The notes under the pieces are model-generated. The model was not told the origin of the DNA, did no database searches, and was given only the letters and a program-made list of their open reading frames with translations. A DNA stretch of 45,879 bases, from assembly GCA_900540845.1 (NCBI GenBank), contig UQHS01000015.1, forward strand, positions 1 to 45,879, in the 5' to 3' direction. Shown in pieces: positions 1-8,490 of the stretch (the stretch's first letter is position 1; each line of letters begins with the position of its first letter). The translations under genes and the position numbers were made by a program. The DNA comes from an uncultured Collinsella sp. (GTDB taxonomy: Bacteria; Actinomycetota; Coriobacteriia; Coriobacteriales; Coriobacteriaceae).

Positions 1-46
1 CCGCTGACCGGTGGACGGCTTTCGCGCATATCGGGCGCGATCGCGC

Positions 47-85
47 GAGAGGGGAGTTCCTACGGGAGCTCCTCTCTCTTTTTAT
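47..85 (+). terminator. Rho-independent terminator of an upstream gene
   Basis: A GC-rich hairpin (GGAGTTCC pairing with GGAGCTCC through one G-T wobble, extended by GAGA/TCTC across a two-base bulge) is followed by a run of T. It closes a forward transcript whose gene lies mostly left of the window. Positions 86-202 hold no gene; TACAAT at 164-169 could be a -10 box for acpS, but no good -35 is seen. Confidence 0.8.
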
Positions 86-202
86 ATGCATGCAACTCAA
101 CATTAATATGTAGGCACTTCGATGCGCTGGGCATCCGCGTGGCGTCTCTATGCATGCGGGCGGTACAATAGTGCGACTGTCTTATTGCTTTTGGAGGTCA
201 AG

Positions 203-751
203 GTGCCCGAAGCCGGTATTGGCGTCGACATTGTCGAAATCGCTCGTATGGAGCGCATTATGCATGTTACGCCAGGGTTCTTCCCTCGAATGTTTACCGA
301 AGAGGAGCGGATGTACTGCGAGTCATCCGCGCGCCCTGCGGCTCATTACGCATGCCGATTTGCGGCCCGCGAGGCTGTCCTCAAATCGCTTGGTGTTGGG
401 TTTGGCCAGCAGGGTGTTGGGCGTCGCGACGTAAGCGTGTCTCGAGATGCAAACGGGCGGCCAATCGCCGTGCTCTCCGGTGGTGCTTTGGCGGTCGCAC
501 AGGCGCTTGGCGTGCAGGAAGTCGCCATCTCGCTATCGTTTACGAGTGATTTGGCAGTTGCCAACGCGATGGCCATAACCGCCGAGGCTCGTCCAAAGCC
601 TAAAGTCGAAAAAGTGTCGGAAAAGGAACGGCTCGCGCAGTCGTTCAAAGAAGCCCGTTCCGTACTTGATGAACTTGATCGTTTGCAAGACTTCGCCCTG
701 TTGGAATCAACGGGGGAGTCCGTCATTGTCGAGGAGGGCGATGAAGCATGA
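203..751 (+). CDS. acpS: Holo-[acyl-carrier-protein] synthase with C-terminal extension
   Basis: Transfers 4'-phosphopantetheine from coenzyme A to the serine of acyl carrier protein in the cytoplasm. The N-terminus GIGVDIVEI carries the metal-binding Asp of the family, and FAAREAVLKSLG carries the second conserved acidic residue. I start at GTG 203 because GGAGG lies 5 nt upstream and the family motif begins at once; an ATG at 122 is in frame but adds 27 unlikely residues. At 182 aa it is longer than the usual 120-130: the last 50 or so residues are charged and helix-like (KPKVEKVSEKERLAQS) and match nothing I know. The stop overlaps the next start (ATGA), so translation is coupled to nnr. 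Confidence 0.9.
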   Translation: MPEAGIGVDIVEIARMERIMHVTPGFFPRMFTEEERMYCESSARPAAHYACRFAAREAVLKSLGVGFGQQGVGRRDVSVSRDANGRPIAVLSGGALAVAQALGVQEVAISLSFTSDLAVANAMAITAEARPKPKVEKVSEKERLAQSFKEARSVLDELDRLQDFALLESTGESVIVEEGDEA

Positions 752-2355
752 AGCCCGTGCTCAACACCGAAGAAGTCCGCAGGTTAGAAGATGTTATCGA
801 GAAGGCTGGTACGTCTAAGGCCGCGTTGATGGAGTACGCCGGGGAATTTGTCGCTGAGCAGGTCCTTGAGTTTAAGCCCAAGCGCGTTGCAGTGCTCTGC
901 GGTTTTGGCAACAACGGCGGCGACGGCTGGGTTGCGGCAGATATCCTGAGCCACAAGGGCATCACCGTCGACGTGATTTCTCCCATCGAGCCCAACGAGA
1001 TCAAGAGCCCCATCGCTCGACATGTTGCTCGTCGTACGGCTGGTCGAGACGTTCAGGTTCTGGTGGGGCCCTCGCGCGATGAGTTGCTTGACGTTCTCGT
1101 GCAGGCCGATGTCGTTGTCGATGCTATTTTGGGAACAGGTTTTAGCGGCAACGTTCGAGCGCCGTTCTCGATTTGGATTCCCGCGTTGAATGAGCTCGAC
1201 ACCACCGTCGTTTCCGTCGATGTGCCTTCTGGTCTCAATGCGGAGACGGGCGAGGTGGCTTCGGTTTGCGTGCAGGCAACGGTGACTGCAACCATGCTCG
1301 CTCCCAAGATTGGCCTGTTTAGCGGAGAAGGTCCAGAATACTCCGGCGAGAATGCGTGCGGTGAGCTCTACGATCGCCTGGATGAGGTCATCAACGATGT
1401 GGATCACGCCGCCGACATCGTCGAGCCCGCCGACATTGTCGATTATTTCCCCGATCTTCCGGCAAATGCGAATAAGTACAGCCGTGGATCGGTGCTTGTT
1501 GTGGGCGGGTCGGCACAGTACCCGGGTGCGGCGATTATGGCAGCCAAGGCCGCCGCGCGCGCTGGCGCTGGGTATGTGACGGTTGCCACCCCAGAGGCCT
1601 GCGCGAACCTGATTCGCATGGCGCTGCCCTGCATACCTGTCGTGGCGATTCCCGGTGACACGCGAGGCGCGTTTGGCGCTGCGGCGAGCTCGGCCGTGAG
1701 GGAATTGGCCGCAAAATTCGACTGTGTGCTGTGCGGACCGGGCATGACGGTGACCGCGGGCGGCATGCAGGTCGTTACCGAGCTGCTGCGGACCGACGTC
1801 CCGCTTGTGCTGGATGCCGACGCCTTGAACTGCATGAGCAGGCTTGCCATCGGCGGCATTGAGGAGACCCCGGAGGTGTATCGACGCGAGGCTCCGCTCA
1901 TCCTCACGCCGCACAACAAGGAGCTCTCTCGCCTGGTGGGCGGTGAGCGCGTTGACGACCTGGGAACAGCCATCTCCGCAGCGCAAACTTTGGTGTGGGC
2001 CGCCGGGTCGGACAACCTCGTGGTTGTCGCGAAAGGCCCCAGGACGGCCATCGTCGGCGTCGAGCGCGTGCTGCTGCCCATGTCGGGTCCCGCGTCGCTC
2101 GCCACGGCCGGTTCGGGCGATGTCCTTGCCGGCATCATCGCGGCGGGGGTCGCGGTGTCACACGGCGAGGTTGATCGCTGGGAGCTGCAGTGTTCCTACG
2201 CCGTCGCAGTTCACTCCTGCACGGGGCTGATCGCCGCGGCCGCCATGGGCGAGCGCAGCGTGATCGCCACCGATCTCATCGAGGTGATCGGTGAGGCGAT
2301 GAATATGGTCGAGTCCGAGGCTCTGAGTGCCGAGGGCATTGGGTTGGAGGCGTAG
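748..2355 (+). CDS. nnr: Bifunctional NAD(P)H-hydrate epimerase / ADP-dependent dehydratase
   Basis: Repairs hydrated NADH and NADPH: the N-terminal YjeF_N half epimerises R- and S-NAD(P)HX and the C-terminal ribokinase-like half dehydrates the S form with ADP. The first half shows GFGNNGGDGWVAA near residues 50-62 (dinucleotide-binding loop); the second half begins near residue 240 with KYSRGSVLVVGGS and ends with GSGDVLAG near residue 456, which holds the catalytic Asp. Its 535 aa fit the fused bacterial form. It overlaps acpS by 4 nt and alr follows after 5 nt, so the three are one operon. Confidence 0.95.
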   Translation: MKPVLNTEEVRRLEDVIEKAGTSKAALMEYAGEFVAEQVLEFKPKRVAVLCGFGNNGGDGWVAADILSHKGITVDVISPIEPNEIKSPIARHVARRTAGRDVQVLVGPSRDELLDVLVQADVVVDAILGTGFSGNVRAPFSIWIPALNELDTTVVSVDVPSGLNAETGEVASVCVQATVTATMLAPKIGLFSGEGPEYSGENACGELYDRLDEVINDVDHAADIVEPADIVDYFPDLPANANKYSRGSVLVVGGSAQYPGAAIMAAKAAARAGAGYVTVATPEACANLIRMALPCIPVVAIPGDTRGAFGAAASSAVRELAAKFDCVLCGPGMTVTAGGMQVVTELLRTDVPLVLDADALNCMSRLAIGGIEETPEVYRREAPLILTPHNKELSRLVGGERVDDLGTAISAAQTLVWAAGSDNLVVVAKGPRTAIVGVERVLLPMSGPASLATAGSGDVLAGIIAAGVAVSHGEVDRWELQCSYAVAVHSCTGLIAAAAMGERSVIATDLIEVIGEAMNMVESEALSAEGIGLEA

Positions 2356-2360
2356 GTCCC

Positions 2361-3512
2361 ATGCAAACACTGAGCGAACCGCCCACGCGCTGGGCGTGGG
2401 CGGAGATTGACACGGGAGCGCTCCGTCGCAACACACGCGCTTTCAAGAGCCTTATCGGCGCACGCCAGCGCCTGTGCTGCGTGGTGAAGGCCGATGCGTA
2501 CGGGCATGGTGTTGAGCGATGCGCAAAGGTGATGCATGCGGCGGGGGCCGACATGTTCGCCGTCGCCACCGTGCTGGAGGGCGTGGCACTCAGGAAGGCG
2601 GGGCAGAGGCTGCCCATCCTGCTGTTGAGCGAGCCTCCGCAGGGGGCGATCGACACGTTGCTCGAGTACGAGATCATGCCGTCGGTGTATTCCCCCGAGT
2701 TCGCCTGGGCGTATGGGGAGCGCGCCGCTGCCCTGGGCCGCGTGGGCAAGTACCACATGGCCATCAACACGGGCATGAACCGCATCGGTGTGCATTACGC
2801 CGAGGCATGCGATTTCCGCAGGGCCGTCGATTTTCACGCGGGCCTCGAGTGCGACGGCACCTTCACGCATTTCGCGACTGCCGACGAGCCCGATGGGTGG
2901 GACCATCAGCTGCAGTGCAAGCGCTTCTCCGAGGCGATTGAGGGGTTGCGCGCAGACGGGTTCGACCCGGGCATCGTGCACTGCGACAACACGCCCGGAT
3001 CGATTCTCAATCCGGCCATGCATTTCGACATGATTCGCGCTGGCATCGGCCTGTACGGGTTGCAACCGTGCGAGCGCACGTCGCGCGTGATGCCGCTCGA
3101 GCCCGTTATGAGCATCAAGGCTCGGGTGACGCACGTGTGCCACCCCGCGATGGGCGAGGGAGTTGGATACGGCTTTACGTATCGCGTGCCGCGCACCAGG
3201 GTCGAGGTGTGCACGCTTCCCATCGGCTACGCCGACGGCTTGCCCCGCGTGCTCTCCAATCGCATGGAGGTGCTCTTCCGCGGCCGCAAGATCAGGCAGG
3301 TGGGCAACATCTGCATGGATCAATGCATGGTCGCGATCAGCGAGAACCCGATGCACCCTGAGCCCGAGGCGGAGGTGGGCGATCTGATGGTGCTCGTCGG
3401 CCACGATGACGACGCCAAGATTACCCTTGATGAGCTTGCAGAAATGTGCGGCACCATCAATTACGAGTTGGCGTGTGGCTTTGGCATGCGCTTGGAGAAG
3501 ATTTACGTGTAA
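2361..3512 (+). CDS. alr: Alanine racemase
   Basis: PLP enzyme that interconverts L- and D-alanine for peptidoglycan. The fold-type III barrel starts with VVKADAYGHG, where Lys43 is the expected PLP lysine. The second catalytic residue, Tyr270, lies in GVGYGFTYR, and the PLP-phosphate region IGYADGLPR follows. At 383 aa it is of normal length. It starts 5 nt after nnr with GGAGG at 2346-2350. Pairing of acpS, nnr and alr in one run is common in bacteria. Confidence 0.96.
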   Translation: MQTLSEPPTRWAWAEIDTGALRRNTRAFKSLIGARQRLCCVVKADAYGHGVERCAKVMHAAGADMFAVATVLEGVALRKAGQRLPILLLSEPPQGAIDTLLEYEIMPSVYSPEFAWAYGERAAALGRVGKYHMAINTGMNRIGVHYAEACDFRRAVDFHAGLECDGTFTHFATADEPDGWDHQLQCKRFSEAIEGLRADGFDPGIVHCDNTPGSILNPAMHFDMIRAGIGLYGLQPCERTSRVMPLEPVMSIKARVTHVCHPAMGEGVGYGFTYRVPRTRVEVCTLPIGYADGLPRVLSNRMEVLFRGRKIRQVGNICMDQCMVAISENPMHPEPEAEVGDLMVLVGHDDDAKITLDELAEMCGTINYELACGFGMRLEKIYV

Positions 3513-3553
3513 CTCGCTGGAGCCGGCTGCGGCTCGGGCGGAAAGGGGAAACG

Positions 3554-4243
3554 ATGGGAGCACTGCGCATCCCCGGCCATGAGCATCAAAGGCCGCGCGA
3601 GGTCTCTCTTGAGGAGATTCGCGCTGTGGTTGGCGACTGCCGCCTCTGTCCGTTGTGCGAGACGCGCACCAACATCGTGTTTGGCGTGGGCAATCCGCAC
3701 GCGCGCGTGATGTTTGTGGGAGAGGCCCCGGGAAAGAACGAGGACCTGCAGGGCGAGCCGTTTGTGGGCCGCGCCGGCGAGAACCTCAACCGCATCTTGT
3801 CGCTGGCGGGATTGCGCCGCGAGGACATCTACATCGCCAACGTGCTCAAATGTCGTCCTCCGGCAAACCGCGACCCCAAGGCGGACGAGGTACTCGCCTG
3901 CTCGCCCTACCTGCGTGAGCAAATCCGCAGCATCTGGCCGGACATCATCGTGACGCTGGGAAACCCGGCGACGCATTTCGTCCTCAAGACGGAGGTCGGG
4001 ATCACCAGACTGCGCGGGCGCTTCCACCAGATGGGCCATTTCATGGTGATGCCCACGCTTCATCCGGCTGCTGCCCTGCGCAACCCCGCATGGCAGCAGC
4101 TCATCGAGGAGGATTTCCGCATGCTCGGAGCATATCTGGCCGAGCATGCGGCGGCCGATTCCGCGATGGCTGCGGGCGCAGCGGGCGCGCCGGTGCCCGC
4201 GAGCGCGGACGCAGACCACGTGCTGCCGAGGATCGGTGAGTAG
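3554..4243 (+). CDS. Uracil-DNA glycosylase, family 4 (Fe-S type)
   Basis: Excises uracil from DNA in base excision repair. The family's 4Fe-4S ligands are visible: the CRLCPLC cluster (Cys29, 32, 35), Cys100 in VLKCRPP and Cys116 in ACSPYL. The uracil-pocket motif GEAPGKNED lies near residue 58 and the LHPAA motif near residue 170. I start at ATG 3554, preceded by GAAAGGGGAA; an upstream frame overlapping alr is a read-through. The last 30 residues are an Ala-rich tail (AADSAMAAGAAGAP) with no known role. tsaE follows after 2 nt. Confidence 0.93.
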   Translation: MGALRIPGHEHQRPREVSLEEIRAVVGDCRLCPLCETRTNIVFGVGNPHARVMFVGEAPGKNEDLQGEPFVGRAGENLNRILSLAGLRREDIYIANVLKCRPPANRDPKADEVLACSPYLREQIRSIWPDIIVTLGNPATHFVLKTEVGITRLRGRFHQMGHFMVMPTLHPAAALRNPAWQQLIEEDFRMLGAYLAEHAAADSAMAAGAAGAPVPASADADHVLPRIGE

Positions 4244-4245
4244 AC

Positions 4246-4758
4246 ATGTCCATTGCATATGAGGCGAGGTGCAGCTACGTCTCGTCGAGCGTGGAGGACA
4301 CCATCGCCTTTGGCGAACTGGTGGCGAGCTGCCTGCAAGACGGGGATGTGCTTGTTCTCACAGGCGGCTTGGGCGTGGGGAAGACGCATTTCACGAAGGG
4401 CGTTTCCGCGGGGCTGGGCGACACCCGCCCGGTGACGAGCCCCACATTCTCGCTGATGGCGGTGCATGATGAGGGGCGCATCCCCCTGTTTCACTTCGAT
4501 CTGTATCGCCTGGAGCGCGCCGAGGAGCTCGAGGACACGGGCATCTTTGACGTGCTGGGCTACGAGGGTGCTTGCCTGCTGGAATGGGGCGAGCAGTTCC
4601 AGGACCAGCTGTGCGAGGAGTATCTGGGTGTCGTGATCGCGCGCGATGCTCACGATGCGGATCGCCGCGTGATCTCGCTTGAGCCCCATGGCGCGCGCGC
4701 CGAGGAGCTGGCGGCGGCGATTGACGATGCGGTCAGGGCTGCTTGCACGAATGCGTGA
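4246..4758 (+). CDS. tsaE: tRNA t6A threonylcarbamoyladenosine ATPase TsaE
   Basis: P-loop ATPase that drives turnover of the TsaB-TsaD complex making t6A37 in ANN-decoding tRNAs. The Walker A motif GGLGVGKTHFTKG has Lys46, and the family motifs SPTFSLM, HFDLYRLE and LLEWGEQF follow in the usual order. At 170 aa it is of normal length. It sits directly before the TsaB-RimI-TsaD gene, so the t6A machinery is nearly contiguous. Confidence 0.95.
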   Translation: MSIAYEARCSYVSSSVEDTIAFGELVASCLQDGDVLVLTGGLGVGKTHFTKGVSAGLGDTRPVTSPTFSLMAVHDEGRIPLFHFDLYRLERAEELEDTGIFDVLGYEGACLLEWGEQFQDQLCEEYLGVVIARDAHDADRRVISLEPHGARAEELAAAIDDAVRAACTNA

Positions 4759-4775
4759 AAACACGGCCTTTGGTG

Positions 4776-4796
4776 TGCCCCGCGGTGCACGGGGCA
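4776..4796. other. Intergenic hairpin between tsaE and tsaB-rimI-tsaD
   Basis: TGCCCCG and CGGGGCA form a perfect 7-bp stem with a 7-nt loop in the 91-nt gap. No T run follows, so it is not a classical terminator; it could be an RNA processing or attenuation site. Confidence 0.45.
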
Positions 4797-4849
4797 TGAC
4801 TGATAGGTACACATAGGGCTCGCAGAAAGGGCTCTTGGGAGAACAGACG

Positions 4850-7282
4850 ATGAGACTTGATGAATTTCGCACGCTGATCGTGGCGCTGGACACATCGACC
4901 GACATGCTTGCCTGTGCGGTGGGCTGGTGGGTCCCGGAGGTCTTTTTTGACGATAAGCCCTCGCGTGCCCATATCGATCTGCTGGCGAGCCGCGACCACC
5001 TGTGCCGTCGCCGCGCCAACGTCGAGTTGGTGCAGACGGTGCAGGGGGTGCTCGCAGATGCGGGCATGAGCATGGCCGACGTCGGCGGCTTTTTGGTTGG
5101 CCGCGGGCCGGGCTCGTTCACGGGCGTACGCATTGGCATTTCCACGGCGAAGGGCTTGGCGCGTGGCGCGAATGTGATGCTGCACGGGACGTCGACGCTG
5201 GACGCCACGGCGTGGCGCGCCTGGAAGGCCGGCGTGCGTGGATTGCTGGGCGTTGCCGCCGACGCGATGCGCGGCGAGGTGTACCCCGCGCTGTATCGCG
5301 TTGACGACGAGGGCCCCAAGCGCCTGTTTGAGCGCGAGCGCGTCGTGAAGGCCGCGGATGCGGTGGCGGAGTGGGCCGCCCTGCCAGACGCCGCCGACCT
5401 GCACCTCACCGGTGACGGCTTGGTTCGCTACGGCAAGTCATTCGAAGAGGCGGGTCTGATGGAGCGCGCTCTCGAGCGCAGCCTGTGGTGGCCCTCGGGC
5501 GAGAGCCTGCTGCTTGCCGCCGCGAGCCCCGAGAGCTACGCCTCCATGGGAAGCGGCGACCCGGCGTTGGTGTTGCCCGTGTATACGCGTCTTTCCGATG
5601 CCGAGGAGAACGAGCGTCGTCGCCTGGGGTTGTCCGAGAGCGCGAATACCTGTGTGACGGGCGTGGCCGACGAACTGGCGGGCAGGCATCTGCAGATGCG
5701 TCCGATGGCGGCTGCCGATGCTGAGGCCATGGCGCAGCTCGAGGCGCTGACGTTTGCCGACATGGGGCATGAGCCTTGGAGCGCCGAGGCGTTTCTGGCG
5801 GAGTTGGCGCCCGATGCGCCCGCGCCCCGCTCCTGGTGGGTCGCCCACGACAACGGCAAGCTCATCGGTTTTGCCGGCGGGATGGTCGTCGACGGGGACA
5901 TCGAGATCTTGGACGTGGCCGTTGCGGCGGAGCATCGCCGCGAGGGGATTGCGCGCAAGCTGCTGTCGCACGTGAGCTACGATGCGCAGATGCTGGGCTG
6001 CACCACCGCCTCGCTTGAGGTCGAGGCGGGAAACAACGTCGCCATCTCCCTGTATGCCAGCTTGGGCTTTGCGGAGATCGGGCGCCGCCGTGGTTATTAC
6101 GGCGCGGGTGTCGACGCGCTGGTGATGAAGGCGCCGCTGCCGCTCGTGCTGCCCATCGACGCCGCCTCTCCCGAGCCGACCGCCGCGTCGGTGCGTGAGT
6201 GGCCGCTGCCAGATCCGCAGCGCACCGACGCCGAGCGCGCGGAGCTTGAACGCCGTCAGCTGATCCTCGCCATCGAGAGCTCGTGCGATGAAACTGCCGT
6301 CGCCATCGTGGACGCCGAGGGAACGCTGTTGGCCAACCAGGTGTCCACGCAGATCGACTTCCACGCGCGCTTTGGCGGCGTGGTGCCCGAGATCGCCTCG
6401 CGCAAGCACGTGGAGGTCATGGTGGGCGTTGTGGATGCGGCGCTCGAGGAGGCGGCTCAAAGCCTCGGCATGGACGGAGCGATCGCCCCGGCAGAGCTCG
6501 CGGCGGTCGGCGTGACGCAGGGGCCAGGGCTGGTTGGTGCGCTCGTGGTGGGCGTCGCCTTTGCCAAGGGCTTCGCCGCGGCGGCAGATAAGCCGCTCAT
6601 CTGTGTGAACCATCTCGAGGGGCACCTGTTTGCCAACAAGCTCACCACCCCCGACCTAGAGCCTCCGTTTATCTTCACCTTGGTTTCGGGCGGTCACACC
6701 ATGCTGGTGCATGTGCGTGCCTGGGGCGATTACGTCGTGCTGGGGGAGACGCTCGACGACGCCGTGGGAGAGGCCTTCGACAAGGTCGCAAAGGCGCTGG
6801 GCCTGGGGTATCCCGGCGGTCCGGTCATCTCGCGTCTCGCCGAGACGGGCGACCCCCGCGCGATCGACTTCCCGCGTGCCCTCAACAGCCGCGGCGACTA
6901 TCGCTTCTCCCTGTCGGGCCTCAAAACTGCCGTGACCTTGTATATCGAGCAGGAGACGGCGGCCGGTCGCACGATCAACGTGCCCGACCTCGCGGCGTCG
7001 TTCGAGGCAGCCGTCTTTGACGTGCAGTACAAGAAGGCCAAAAACGCGCTGCGCGAGACGGGTGCGCGCGAGTATTGCATCGGCGGCGGCGTGGCGGCCA
7101 ACCCGCACCTGAGGAAGATGATGATCGAGAAGCTCGGCCGTCAGGGCATCCGCGTGACGGTGCCGCCCCAGCACGCCTGTACCGACAACGCCGCTATGAT
7201 CGCGGTGGTGGCTCGCGAGAAATTCGGGCGCGGCGAGTTCGCGCCGCTGAACGTCGACGCCGACCCCAACATGACGCTGTAG
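4850..7282 (+). CDS. tsaD: TsaB-RimI-TsaD fusion: t6A synthesis and protein N-acetylation
   Basis: Three enzymes in one 810-aa chain. Residues 1-250 are TsaB (LIVALDTSTD, GRGPGSFTGVRIG). Residues 280-430 are a RimI-type GNAT acetyltransferase, with the acetyl-CoA loop EHRREGIARKLL near 362. Residues 468-810 are TsaD, with ILAIESSCDETA near 471, the metal histidines His588 and His592 in HLEGHLFA, SGGHTM, and the closing motif ACTDNAAMIA. TsaB and TsaD transfer threonylcarbamoyl to A37 of tRNA; RimI acetylates ribosomal protein S18 in model bacteria. I prefer ATG 4850 with GGGAG 8 nt upstream; TTG 4835 is also possible. No frameshift is seen, so this is a true fusion. Confidence 0.93.
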   Translation: MRLDEFRTLIVALDTSTDMLACAVGWWVPEVFFDDKPSRAHIDLLASRDHLCRRRANVELVQTVQGVLADAGMSMADVGGFLVGRGPGSFTGVRIGISTAKGLARGANVMLHGTSTLDATAWRAWKAGVRGLLGVAADAMRGEVYPALYRVDDEGPKRLFERERVVKAADAVAEWAALPDAADLHLTGDGLVRYGKSFEEAGLMERALERSLWWPSGESLLLAAASPESYASMGSGDPALVLPVYTRLSDAEENERRRLGLSESANTCVTGVADELAGRHLQMRPMAAADAEAMAQLEALTFADMGHEPWSAEAFLAELAPDAPAPRSWWVAHDNGKLIGFAGGMVVDGDIEILDVAVAAEHRREGIARKLLSHVSYDAQMLGCTTASLEVEAGNNVAISLYASLGFAEIGRRRGYYGAGVDALVMKAPLPLVLPIDAASPEPTAASVREWPLPDPQRTDAERAELERRQLILAIESSCDETAVAIVDAEGTLLANQVSTQIDFHARFGGVVPEIASRKHVEVMVGVVDAALEEAAQSLGMDGAIAPAELAAVGVTQGPGLVGALVVGVAFAKGFAAAADKPLICVNHLEGHLFANKLTTPDLEPPFIFTLVSGGHTMLVHVRAWGDYVVLGETLDDAVGEAFDKVAKALGLGYPGGPVISRLAETGDPRAIDFPRALNSRGDYRFSLSGLKTAVTLYIEQETAAGRTINVPDLAASFEAAVFDVQYKKAKNALRETGAREYCIGGGVAANPHLRKMMIEKLGRQGIRVTVPPQHACTDNAAMIAVVAREKFGRGEFAPLNVDADPNMTL

Positions 7283-7285
7283 TTC

Positions 7286-7319
7286 TTCGCGCCGTGCCGC
7301 GTGGGGCGCGCGGCGCGAA
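7286..7319. terminator. Hairpin after the TsaD fusion gene
   Basis: TTCGCGCCG and CGGCGCGAA form a perfect 9-bp stem 4 nt after the stop codon. No T run follows, so it may act as a weak or Rho-aided terminator, or protect the mRNA end, before purM. Confidence 0.5.
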
Positions 7320-7380
7320 GGGGCTGGTATCATGCTGCTATGCTGTGGTAGGAAATCCCTTGGCTGGAAAGGAAGCATAC

Positions 7381-8490
7381 ATGGCCGAGAATACGAAGCA
7401 CGTGACGTACGAGGACGCCGGCGTCGACACCGCCGAAGGCGGCCGCGCGGTCGATGCGATCAAGCAGATGGTTGCCGACACCAATCGTCCTGAGGTCATC
7501 GGTGGTATCGGCGGCTTTGGCGGCCTGTTCTCCGCCGCTGCGCTCAAAGACATGGAGGACCCGATTCTCATCTCCGGCACGGACGGCGTGGGGACCAAGC
7601 TCGTCCTCGCCCAGATCCTCGACCGTCACGAGACCGTGGGTCAGGACCTTGTCGCCATGTGCGTGAATGACATCCTCGCTTCCGGCGCCGAGCCCCTGTT
7701 CTTCCTCGACTATGTCGCCATCGGTCACATCGAGGCCGAGCATATGGCCAAGATCGTGCGCGGTGTCGCCGACGGCTGCAAGCTCGCGGGTTGCGCGCTC
7801 GTGGGCGGCGAGATGGCCGAGCACCCTGGCGTCATGCGCCCGGACGACTACGACCTGGCCGGCTTCACCGTGGGCGTCGTCGACCGCCCCAAGATGATCG
7901 ACCCTGCCAACGTGCGCGAGGGCGACGTCATCATCGGCCTGCCCTCTACCGGCGTTCATTCCAACGGATATTCTCTCGTGCGCAAGGTCATCGGTGTCGA
8001 CGGCATCGTGCCTGGCACGCCTGAGGCCGAGGCCAAGAAGGCGGAGCTCGAGACGATCGAGGTCGCCCCTGGTTTGAGCCTCGCGGACGCCCTGCTTGCC
8101 CCCACTCGCATCTACGTCAAGCCAATCCTCGAGCTGCTGCGCGGCAAGGCGGGCTCGAAGGTCCACGCCATCGCCCACATCACGGGTGGCGGCATCACCG
8201 AGAACCTCAACCGCGCCCTGCCCGCAAACGTGGACGCGCTCGTTGTGCGCGACGGCTCCAAGATGGGTTGGGACGTGCCTGCGGTCATCACTTACATTTC
8301 CGAGCACGCCGAGCTTGCCCCCAATGAGGCCTGCAAGACCTTCAACATGGGCGTCGGCCTGATGCTCATCGTTTCTGCCGAGGACGAGGCGGCTGTGACC
8401 GAGGCGCTCGTGGCCATGGGCGAGAAGCCCTTCCGCGTGGGCACCTGCATCGCCGGTTCCGGCGAGGTGAAGTACACCGATGAGCAGTAG
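7381..8490 (+). CDS. purM: Phosphoribosylformylglycinamidine cyclo-ligase (AIR synthetase)
   Basis: Closes the imidazole ring in step five of purine synthesis, using ATP. The PurM family motif GTDGVGTKL lies near residue 66, followed by MCVNDILASGAEPLFFLDY and GGEMAEHPGVM, which form the dimeric active site. I start at ATG 7381 because GGAAAGGAAGC precedes it and the protein begins as in the family. At 369 aa it is slightly longer than the usual 345. It overlaps purN by 11 nt. No riboswitch is visible in the short leader. Confidence 0.96.
   Translation: MAENTKHVTYEDAGVDTAEGGRAVDAIKQMVADTNRPEVIGGIGGFGGLFSAAALKDMEDPILISGTDGVGTKLVLAQILDRHETVGQDLVAMCVNDILASGAEPLFFLDYVAIGHIEAEHMAKIVRGVADGCKLAGCALVGGEMAEHPGVMRPDDYDLAGFTVGVVDRPKMIDPANVREGDVIIGLPSTGVHSNGYSLVRKVIGVDGIVPGTPEAEAKKAELETIEVAPGLSLADALLAPTRIYVKPILELLRGKAGSKVHAIAHITGGGITENLNRALPANVDALVVRDGSKMGWDVPAVITYISEHAELAPNEACKTFNMGVGLMLIVSAEDEAAVTEALVAMGEKPFRVGTCIAGSGEVKYTDEQ

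Noticed and set aside
784..1986. 400-codon reverse frame inside nnr
   Set aside because: Antisense to nnr, His/Arg-rich, no motif.
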